Origin: Treponema sp. UBA6988
Lineage (GTDB): Bacteria > Spirochaetota > Spirochaetia > Treponematales > Treponemataceae
DNA length: 18,481 nucleotides
Direction of reading: 5' to 3'
Assembly: GCA_002448445.1 (NCBI GenBank)
Contig: DJYC01000013.1
Span: 1 to 18,481, forward strand
Of the stretch, positions 5,548 through 12,291 are shown piece after piece. A program made the translations under genes and the position numbers. Below the pieces are notes generated by a model. That model was given only the letters and a program-made list of their open reading frames with translations. It had not been told where the DNA came from and made no database searches. Position 1 is the stretch's first letter. Each line of letters opens with the position of its first letter.

Positions 5548-7494
5548 TTATTTGCTTCCTTCAAAAAGGCCTATCTGGGCATCTGCGCTCTGGACGGAAA
5601 TGCTCTCCGTATCGTGGTCGCTAAGCCTTACGCCCTGTGCCTTGTGGCCCTTCTCCTCAAAGTTTGCAGAGTCAAAATCCTCGCTAAGAATCTTTACGCG
5701 GGGCTTCTTTTTGTACTTGAGGGTAAAGGTGAATTTTTCCCTTGTGTCAACGTGCAGCACTTCCATGCCGTCTGGGGCCATAAGGTAGTCGCGGTTCATA
5801 ATCCAACTGGGGATGCGGCACTTCTTTATGTAGCAGTAGCCGTTCTTTGGGTCGCGGTAAATGACAGTGAACAGCACCTTGGAGATAACGTCTTTTTCCG
5901 CAAGGTTGCAGTACCACATGCCTGTGTCCACAAAAAGCTTCTGTGGAACGTCGCACACGGTATAGATGCCGCTTCTTCGCAAGATGAATATGCGGTCGTA
6001 AGGTGTAACACGCAGCACTTCTGCACCACCGGAAACACCTGTTCCAAGATAGCCCTTGTCGTCGTAGCGCAGGGGAATGTCGCGCTTTGCAACGGCCTTT
6101 ACATCCACCACGTTGAATTTCTGAATCTGGGTGTGGCGGACAAGCTCCTCTTCCTTGAATTTCTTTAGCATGCCTTCAAGGTAGTCAACAGCGCAGTCCT
6201 TAAGGTGCTTGAGTTTGCGGCTTATTTCCTTTAGCTGCTTGTTAATTGCGGCAACCTGGTCCTTGTTCTTGTTTATGTCAAAAAGCGATATGCGGCGGAT
6301 AGGAATCCTTAGCAAAGTTTCCACGTCCTCATCGGAAATGTCGCGGACAAGTTCTGCCTTAAATGGAACAAAGCCTTTCTTTACAGCCTTTACCACATCT
6401 TCCGCTGTCTTCATCTGTTCTATCTTTTTGTAGATGCGTTCTTCAATAAAGATGCGTTCAAGTGTACGCGCATGAAGTTCCTCGGTAAGGCGGCCCTGGT
6501 CGTATTCAAGTTCGTCCTTGATGATTGCGGTAAGCTTCTTTGCGTAGTACTTGATTATTTCCGTGGCGGTCATTGCAACAGGCATGTTGTCGCGGATAAC
6601 AAGCATCTGGCAGGAGATGGATTTTTCGCAGTCGGTGTAGGCGTAAAGGGCCTTTTCTATGTCCTTGGCATAAACACCGCGGGGAAGCTTTATCTCTATC
6701 TGGCAGTGGTCGGTCGTATAGTCGTCGATGGAACTGATTTTTATGCGGCCAGCCTTGTATGCGTTCTCTATTGAATTCATGAGGCTTTCGGAGGTTGTGT
6801 CTACAGGAAGCTCCGTGATGATGATTTTCTTTTCATCGCTCATGTCAAACTTGGCGCGGGTAACGATTTTTCCGTTGCCGTCGTTGTAGTTGGTAACGTC
6901 TATCAAACCGCCTGTGGGAAGGTCGGGGTAAATCTCGAAGGGCTCGTTGTTAAGGGCCTTTATCTCTGCCTCAAGAACTTCCCGAATATTGTAGGGCAGA
7001 ATCTTTGTGCTCATGCCAACCGCAATTCCCTCTGCTCCTATTATAAGGGCAACCGGCACTTTTGCGCGGTAAACTTCCGGCTCCGTGCTGCGTCCGTCGT
7101 AGTTGGGAATGTAATGGGTAACGGCAGGATTTGTAACAAGGAATTCCTTTGCAAGCGGATGAACACGGCACTCAATGTAACGGGGTGCAGATGCTCCGTC
7201 TCCAGTGTACATGTTGCCAAAGTTTCCCTGCTTTTCTATAAATATTCCCTTGTTTGCAAGAACAACCAAGGCTCCTCCAATAGAAGCGTCTCCGTGCGGG
7301 TGGTACTTCATGCACTCACCAACAACATTTGCAACCTTCTGGAAGCGTCCGTCGTCCATCTTAAAGAGGGTGTGCATTATGCGCCTCTGAACAGGCTTAA
7401 GACCGTCCTCAAGATCTGGGATTGCCCTGTCGCGTATAACATAGCTTGCATATTCAATAAAATTCTTGTCGAATAAATTCTTTACAAATGCCAT
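5548..7494 (-). CDS. parC: DNA topoisomerase IV subunit A
   Basis: This is the breakage-reunion subunit of a type IIA topoisomerase, which cuts and rejoins DNA through a tyrosine and pairs with ParE to decatenate chromosomes. The N-terminus reads EYASYVIRDRAIPDLEDGLKPVQRRI (14-39). The winged-helix region is KYHPHGDASIGGALV (63-77) and the active site is ASAPRYIECR with Tyr106. At 648 residues it is about 100 shorter than E. coli ParC, and the C-terminal beta-pinwheel looks reduced. The ATG at 7494 follows AAGGGG by 6 nt, and the gene begins 12 nt after parE. Positions equivalent to E. coli GyrA Ser83 and Asp87 are Ala70 and Gly74. A second gyrase A is the main alternative, but the short form and the ParE neighbour favour topoisomerase IV. 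Confidence 0.93.
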   Translation of the reverse strand: MAFVKNLFDKNFIEYASYVIRDRAIPDLEDGLKPVQRRIMHTLFKMDDGRFQKVANVVGECMKYHPHGDASIGGALVVLANKGIFIEKQGNFGNMYTGDGASAPRYIECRVHPLAKEFLVTNPAVTHYIPNYDGRSTEPEVYRAKVPVALIIGAEGIAVGMSTKILPYNIREVLEAEIKALNNEPFEIYPDLPTGGLIDVTNYNDGNGKIVTRAKFDMSDEKKIIITELPVDTTSESLMNSIENAYKAGRIKISSIDDYTTDHCQIEIKLPRGVYAKDIEKALYAYTDCEKSISCQMLVIRDNMPVAMTATEIIKYYAKKLTAIIKDELEYDQGRLTEELHARTLERIFIEERIYKKIEQMKTAEDVVKAVKKGFVPFKAELVRDISDEDVETLLRIPIRRISLFDINKNKDQVAAINKQLKEISRKLKHLKDCAVDYLEGMLKKFKEEELVRHTQIQKFNVVDVKAVAKRDIPLRYDDKGYLGTGVSGGAEVLRVTPYDRIFILRRSGIYTVCDVPQKLFVDTGMWYCNLAEKDVISKVLFTVIYRDPKNGYCYIKKCRIPSWIMNRDYLMAPDGMEVLHVDTREKFTFTLKYKKKPRVKILSEDFDSANFEEKGHKAQGVRLSDHDTESISVQSADAQIGLFEGSK

Positions 7495-7506
7495 TCAAGT
7501 CCCCTT

Positions 7507-9705
7507 TTACGCATCAATGTCCGCATTGCCAAGCAGGTGCTTTTCTATGAACTCGCGGCGTTCGGGAGTGTTCTTTCCCATGTAAAAGCTCAAAAGCTTA
7601 GGCACAACCTTCAGCTGGCTTATTTCAACCGGAGTAAGGTGCATGGTCTCCGGCTCTATGAACTGGCGGAATTCAGACGGGTTTATTTCTCCAAGGCCTT
7701 TAAAGCGGGAGGTCTCTGCCCCCTTGCCAAGCTTTGCCTGAGCCTTGTCCCTTTCCTCTTCCGAATAGCAGTAGATGTTCTCCTTCTTGTTGCGCACACG
7801 GAAAAGCGGTGTTTCAAGAATAAAGACACGCCCGCTTGTAACAAGCTCCTCAAAGTAACCAAGGAAGAAAGTCATCACAAGATTCCTAATGTGGTAGCCG
7901 TCGTTATCGGCATCGGTTGCAATAACAATCTTTGAATACTTGAGGTTTTCCACGCTGGTCTCTATTCCAAGAGCCATCATCAGCTGGTAAAGCTCATCGT
8001 TCTTGTAAATGTCGCCCTGTTTCTTGCCGTACATGTTCTCGGGCTTTCCGCGAAGGGAAAAAATTGCCTGGAAAGAAGCGTCACGGCTATGGGTCATGGT
8101 ACCGGATGCAGAGTCTCCCTCCGTAATGAAAATCATTGAATTTTCACCCTTTGCCCCATCCGTAACGTGGTACTTGCAGTCCTTTAGCTTTGGAATGCGT
8201 ATGCTGATTTTCTTAGCCGCTTCCTTTGCCTTGCTCTTTACTTCGCTAAGTTCAGTGCGAAGCTTTTTGTTAGCCTCTATCTTTTCCTTGATTTTTTCCG
8301 CAGCCTGGGGGTTCCTGTGCAGCCAGTCGTTAAGACCAGACATAACCTCGCCAACAATCCACTGCCTAATGTCCGTATTGCCAAGCTTGTTCTTTGTCTG
8401 GCTTTCAAAAACAGGATCCTTAATCTTTACAAGAACGGCAGCCGCAATTCCCTCGCGAACATCCTCCGCCTTGTAGTCAGAAGAATAGAATTCATTTATG
8501 CAGCGGACAAAACCTTCCCTAAAGGCATTGAGGTGGGTTCCACCGTCCGCCGTATACTGGCCGTTTACAAAAGAAAAATAAGTCTCACCGTAAGAATTAG
8601 TGTGGGTAAAGGCATACTTCAAGTGCTCACCTGTATAGCTTCCGATGGGGTAAAGACAGGTGTCGTCTATTTCCTTGTTAAGCAAATCAAAAAGACCGTT
8701 GTCGCTCTTAAAGTCCTGACCGTTAAGGCGCAGCGTAAGGCCTGAATTGAGGTAGGCATAGTTCCAGATGCGCTTTTCCACAAACTCCATGTTAAAGTGG
8801 TACTTGCCAAAAATGCCCTCGTCTGGGGTGAACTCAAAATAAGTACCGTCTGCCTGCTTTTGCTTTAGGGTTCCAGTCTTTTGGCTTACAAGCTTTCCCC
8901 TTTCAAACACAGCTTCGGTACACTCCCCCTTACGCACGGAAACAACCCTAAAATGCGAAGACAGGGCGTTGACCGCTTTTGTACCAACACCGTTCATACC
9001 AACAGAAAACTGGAAAACGTCATCGTTATACTTTGCGCCAGTGTTAATCTCGCTAACACACTCAACAACCTTGCCAAGAGGAATACCACGGCCATAGTCG
9101 CGAACCTTAACCGTATTCTCCACAACCTCAACGTCTATGCGCTTGCCGTAGCCCATGATGAATTCATCCACGGCATTGTCGATTACTTCCTTTAGAAGAA
9201 CATAAATACCGTCGTTCTGGTTTGAACCGTCTCCCAGGCGGCCAATGTACATACCGCTTCTAAGCCTGATATGCTCAAGCGCGTCCAGGTGCTTAATCTG
9301 GCTTTCGTCGTAAACCTTGGATTTTTTTGCAGGCGCAGATGTCTTTGCAGATGTGGCAAGAGCCGCAGGAGCCGAAGTTGCCGCAGAAGTAGCAGAAGCA
9401 GGAAGGTCCCTTGCCAAAAGGGCAGCTTCCTTTGCAGCCGAAGCCTTTACAGCAGAAACCTTACTTACGGAAGCGGAAGCCTTCTTAGCCGTCCCCTTCA
9501 CACCAGCTTTATTTGAAGATTCTTTCTTTACACTCGATTTTTTTACGGCAGGCACCTTTGCAGAACTGACTTTCTTTGCAGAAGTCACATTCTTTGCAGA
9601 AGTCACATTCTTTGCAGAAGTTACATTCTTAACAGAAGTCACCTTCTTTACAGAAGAAGCCTTTGATGTCTTAGATGCCGTCTTACTATTTTTATTTCCA
9701 CCCAT
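7507..9705 (-). CDS. parE: DNA topoisomerase IV subunit B with histone-H1-like N-terminal tail
   Basis: 732 residues. The ATPase subunit proper starts near residue 131 (VYDESQIKHLDALEHIRLRSGMYIG). GHKL motifs follow: EVIDNAVDEF (173-182), DYGRGIP (203-209) and GMNGVGTKAVNALS (236-249). The TOPRIM part has FITEGDSASG (526-535), LRGKP (551-555) and DADNDG (598-603). The end is the usual GyrB/ParE C-terminus (SRFKGLGEINP). The first 130 residues are an extension of Lys, Ala, Ser, Thr and Val with about 27 Lys and only three acidic residues, including VTSAKN hexapeptide repeats. It resembles the DNA-binding tail of histone H1 and should be disordered and basic. The ATG at 9705 has no Shine-Dalgarno site and lies 6 nt from a consensus -10. 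It is first in the operon with parC. Confidence 0.93.
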   Translation of the reverse strand: MGGNKNSKTASKTSKASSVKKVTSVKNVTSAKNVTSAKNVTSAKKVSSAKVPAVKKSSVKKESSNKAGVKGTAKKASASVSKVSAVKASAAKEAALLARDLPASATSAATSAPAALATSAKTSAPAKKSKVYDESQIKHLDALEHIRLRSGMYIGRLGDGSNQNDGIYVLLKEVIDNAVDEFIMGYGKRIDVEVVENTVKVRDYGRGIPLGKVVECVSEINTGAKYNDDVFQFSVGMNGVGTKAVNALSSHFRVVSVRKGECTEAVFERGKLVSQKTGTLKQKQADGTYFEFTPDEGIFGKYHFNMEFVEKRIWNYAYLNSGLTLRLNGQDFKSDNGLFDLLNKEIDDTCLYPIGSYTGEHLKYAFTHTNSYGETYFSFVNGQYTADGGTHLNAFREGFVRCINEFYSSDYKAEDVREGIAAAVLVKIKDPVFESQTKNKLGNTDIRQWIVGEVMSGLNDWLHRNPQAAEKIKEKIEANKKLRTELSEVKSKAKEAAKKISIRIPKLKDCKYHVTDGAKGENSMIFITEGDSASGTMTHSRDASFQAIFSLRGKPENMYGKKQGDIYKNDELYQLMMALGIETSVENLKYSKIVIATDADNDGYHIRNLVMTFFLGYFEELVTSGRVFILETPLFRVRNKKENIYCYSEEERDKAQAKLGKGAETSRFKGLGEINPSEFRQFIEPETMHLTPVEISQLKVVPKLLSFYMGKNTPERREFIEKHLLGNADIDA
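9572..9661. repeat. 18-bp tandem repeat inside parE (five units)
   Basis: Five 18-bp units run from 9572 to 9661, each a variant of TTCTTTGCAGAAGTCACA. The first two are identical and the others diverge progressively towards the parE start codon. They encode the hexapeptide repeat VTSAKN/VTSVKN in the basic tail, an obvious site for copy-number change by slippage. Confidence 0.9.
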
Positions 9706-9711
9706 AAAACC

Positions 9712-9740
9712 ATTATACTAGCAGAAAATAAAATGGTCAA
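9712..9740 (-). promoter_or_regulatory. parE operon promoter, consensus spacing, apparently leaderless
   Basis: On the minus strand TTGACC (9735-9740), a 17-nt spacer and a perfect TATAAT (9712-9717) precede the parE ATG by only 6 nt (GGTTTT). The predicted first transcribed base is the A of the ATG or very near it, so no ribosome-binding site can be in the mRNA from this promoter. Confidence 0.7.
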
Positions 9741-9922
9741 GTTTCCACAGAAAGGCTTTATAAGGAAAAACTTAATCTTAAAACTCTTCTTCTCTTTCTG
9801 GACGGCATGCCAACTTAAACTGTGCCCGGTCCTACGGAACCGGTCAGACCCCATGCAATTCCTACCCTCTCGCAAACAAGAAGCGCCATGGAGGGCGCGT
9901 CATTTCTTTGCGGCTAGAATCG

Positions 9923-9978
9923 GTGAGTTTTCGAAGAAAACTCACGGGTAGAAATTGCATGGATGCAATTTCTACCCG
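9923..9978. repeat. Two adjoining perfect hairpins
   Basis: GTGAGTTTTC-GAA-GAAAACTCAC (9923-9945) has a 10-bp stem and a three-base loop. It abuts, sharing base 9945, a 16-bp inverted repeat with a two-base centre (9945-9978; arms CGGGTAGAAATTGCAT, centre GG). An imperfect copy of the second arm word (ATGCAATTCCTACCC) lies at about 9853-9867. No protein gene covers them. They sit directly next to REP copy B, suggesting one composite element. Confidence 0.8.
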
Positions 9979-10055
9979 CTTTCCGGGGTTCCGCTTCCGC
10001 TCCATTGCCTTCGGCAACCCGCCTCCGGCGGGCCCCTCCAATCGGGCGTAGGCTT
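9978..10055 (-). repeat. REP-like hairpin element, copy B
   Basis: Read on the minus strand it starts AAGCCTACGCCCGATTGGAG and carries the hairpins CCCGCC-GGA-GGCGGG (10018-10032) and TTGCC-GAA-GGCAA (10005-10017), then GGAGCGGAAGCGGAACCCCGG. Skeleton and order match copy A (3801-3886), and its start matches copy C (16900 onward). It begins just after the stop of the secreted-protein gene and may shape the 3' end of that mRNA. Confidence 0.8.
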
Positions 10056-10065
10056 GGTTTTGGGG

Positions 10066-11763
10066 TCACTTCACCACAAAATCATACATATCCTTAAGAA
10101 ATGCCTTTCCTTTTTTCTTCAACTGCAAGGAATCATTCCTAAAGATTCTTATGCTGTCCGTGTTACTGTAATAGTCACCATAAAAGCCCTTGGCCTTTTC
10201 ATCACGCTTTATAGAGTCAGATTTTTCCCACTCGCAAGTGCAAGTTCCAATCCACCTTATCTCATATTTACCCAAGTCCCATTTGTCAACATCAAAGATT
10301 TTCTTTTTCTTTTGTTCCTGATAATAGCAGGGGGAATAGCCAGCCTTTTTGCTTGCCTTGTTCAGAATGCCATACATGCGAGTCAAATCAACAACAGGAG
10401 AACTGCTGTCATACCCACTACCATTAAAGCTTGCAGGAATAAAACCATATTCAATCGTCTTTGAATCAGAGCCTTCTTCTTTCAAAGCAACTATCGCCTT
10501 TACAAATTCTTCATCTTCTTTGTCTCTCTGCTTTTTTAGATCTGCCTCATGCTGCTTCCTTTCTTCCTCCGTAGCAGCCCTGTACAAACAGCCATCCTGG
10601 TCAATCGCAAAATCCTGATTTGTAACTTCTTTTAGACGCTCCAAAAACTCATGGAATTTAATTGCCCATACTTTTCCCGAACTGTCTTTTAATGCAAATT
10701 TATTATTTTTTCTGTCATAAGCTGAATCCAAAGGAATTTTAAAATTCAAAGTTCCATTACCAGCATCTAAAACTCCTGCGCCAGAGATTTTTTCAAAGTA
10801 AGATTTTACGGCAGAATTCTTGGCTTCCTTATTTTCCGCATCAACCTTTGCTTTATGCTCCTTGTCCCTTTGTAAAAGCTTTAGACTGCTCTTGGACTCT
10901 CCCTGAATAATGAATCCGCTAGCATTTTCATCACAATATACCTTATCCGAAACATTCCATTCGTCAGCATCATATATAAGGTTGCTTCCAACCTCCTGAT
11001 AATAATATGGCGCAAGACCTTTTTTTACACTAGCTTTATTTGCTATGGCGTAAAGTCTGATATTTAAATTTTCATCATCAAGTATGCTGTCATAAGTTAT
11101 TGTTCCCAAATCAAGAAATTCATCATCGATGTAAGTCTTAGAACTACGCCCCAAGAAGTCGGAAATAAGACTTTCTTCTGCATTTCTTATCCTTCTTTCG
11201 GTTTCTTTTCTTTTAGCTTCCTCTTCCCGTTTTTTATTCTCGGCTTCTCTTTGCTTGTTCAAAGCAACCTCATCGGTAAAAAAGCCGTTTACGATTTCCA
11301 AGAGAGTTCCAAGGCATTGCCCATGTTCCCTTGGGTATGTATTTGGGTTTGAACATGTATATGAAAGCTTGTTAAACTTTAGATGATTCTCAATAGATAT
11401 TGCAGATATAAAACAGTAACCAGCATTTTTATATTTGGAACAAACAAAATCCACCTTAAGCGTTGCAACGACAGTCTTATCCTTGTCCATAACCTGATAA
11501 ACAAGGTATAGATTCTTGTCTTTTACCGTAACGCTTTTTATCTTTGTCGCAAAAGTAGGACTTTCTTTTGGCATGGAAAGAACTTGCCCAATCGTGCGGG
11601 TACTGCCAAAGGCATATTCCGATTGAAGAATCTCACAATTCTGCATCCATTCGGGTACAGTCACTCCATTCGCGGAAATTCTTTTTGACTGTGCAAACAA
11701 ATTCCCAGCTGCCAAAATAAAAGCAAATAAAGAAACCAATAGATAGTTGATGTGTTTTTTCAT
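10066..11763 (-). CDS. Secreted/periplasmic protein with internal duplication, function unknown
   Basis: 565 residues. Residues 1-24 form a signal peptide (MKKH, a hydrophobic stretch, then NLFA before Gln25), with probable cleavage after Ala24 and no lipobox Cys. A charged coiled-coil stretch rich in Lys, Arg and Glu spans about 168-200, with shorter ones near 298-320 and 398-420. A module of about 36 residues occurs twice: 235-270 (LYAIANKAS..YYYQE..IYDADEWN) and 461-496 (MYGILNKAS..CYYQE..IFDVDKWD). I do not recognise the family. The ATG at 11763 has AAGGAGG 9 nt upstream, the strongest ribosome-binding site in the window. It appears to be a single-gene unit ending at REP copy B. Confidence 0.85.
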   Translation of the reverse strand: MKKHINYLLVSLFAFILAAGNLFAQSKRISANGVTVPEWMQNCEILQSEYAFGSTRTIGQVLSMPKESPTFATKIKSVTVKDKNLYLVYQVMDKDKTVVATLKVDFVCSKYKNAGYCFISAISIENHLKFNKLSYTCSNPNTYPREHGQCLGTLLEIVNGFFTDEVALNKQREAENKKREEEAKRKETERRIRNAEESLISDFLGRSSKTYIDDEFLDLGTITYDSILDDENLNIRLYAIANKASVKKGLAPYYYQEVGSNLIYDADEWNVSDKVYCDENASGFIIQGESKSSLKLLQRDKEHKAKVDAENKEAKNSAVKSYFEKISGAGVLDAGNGTLNFKIPLDSAYDRKNNKFALKDSSGKVWAIKFHEFLERLKEVTNQDFAIDQDGCLYRAATEEERKQHEADLKKQRDKEDEEFVKAIVALKEEGSDSKTIEYGFIPASFNGSGYDSSSPVVDLTRMYGILNKASKKAGYSPCYYQEQKKKKIFDVDKWDLGKYEIRWIGTCTCEWEKSDSIKRDEKAKGFYGDYYSNTDSIRIFRNDSLQLKKKGKAFLKDMYDFVVK

Positions 11764-11863
11764 AAAATAATTCCTCCTTAACCTGCAAATCAGTAGTTTC
11801 TTGATTTTACCCCACCTGCACCATCAAATAATGATATACCAGAAAAAATTTTTGAAAAATTTA

Positions 11864-11992
11864 TTACTTATCAAGAAGAGCTTTCAATTCTTCCTTGGCA
11901 TTTTTGATACTGTCATCCCTGCCGGAGATTATTCCATGAATGGCATGTTCTTTAAACTCTTTGTATACTTCTTTATATTCGTTCTCAGTCAT
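11864..11992 (-). CDS. Small ORF (42 residues) or gene remnant
   Basis: An ATG at 11992 opens a 42-residue frame beginning MTENEYKEVYKEFKEH and ending KAKEELKALLDK-like (KNAKEELKALLDK). It is charged and amphipathic, consistent with a helical small protein. An upstream minus-strand frame (reading KVVASGWSEITKMLV before TGA) ends in an ATGA overlapping this start, the arrangement of coupled genes, but that frame has no clear start. The only ribosome-binding candidate, GGAG, is over 20 nt upstream. It may be the surviving end of a decayed gene, since the surrounding 500 bp contains other remnants. Confidence 0.35.
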   Translation of the reverse strand: MTENEYKEVYKEFKEHAIHGIISGRDDSIKNAKEELKALLDK

Positions 11993-12069
11993 ACTAGCAT
12001 TTTTGTTATTTCACTCCACCCTGAAGCGACAACTTTATACTGATACCAATAAAACACCAAACTTGATCA

Positions 12070-12291
12070 ATGAAACAAAAAGAGTTTCTGCCTCCGTTTC
12101 ATTTAAGAATAATCATTTTTGGTTTGAAAACAGTCCATATTGGTTCTGCAAATATCACTGGATCCGGCATGAAAGGTAAAAAAACACAACTTAGCAAAAA
12201 TACTGCCAAACAATTCGACAGCATCTGGATGGACGCACATTGGAAAGGTTATAAGCAAAAGAAGTATTGTGTCAATCCGATTGGAGGTTAG
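12070..12291 (+). pseudogene. C-terminal remnant of a PLD-like nuclease
   Basis: A 73-codon plus-strand frame contains FHLRIIIFGLKTVHIGSANITGSG. This matches the second half-site of phospholipase-D-like nucleases: H-x-K-(x4)-D followed by IGSANLTG. The expected Lys is Arg and the expected Asp is Gly, so the HKD motif is damaged. The sequence then skips to KQFDSIWMDAHWKG..KKYCVNPI, which resembles the C-terminal Trp/Cys-rich end of such proteins with the intervening residues missing. A stop codon lies 6 nt before the ATG and no N-terminal part is present. It ends head-on against the DUF262 gene and overlaps its stop by 4 nt. PLD-type nucleases often occur in restriction islands, which fits its neighbours. 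Confidence 0.6.

Noticed and set aside
9317..9721. Plus-strand ORF of 134 codons with VTFFAE-type repeats
   Set aside because: It is the antisense shadow of the Lys/Ala/Ser repeat in parE and includes the parE promoter.
11801..12043. Plus-strand hydrophobic ORF of 80 codons
   Set aside because: It is Phe/Leu-rich because it is antisense to a Lys/Glu-rich small frame, and it lacks a ribosome-binding site.
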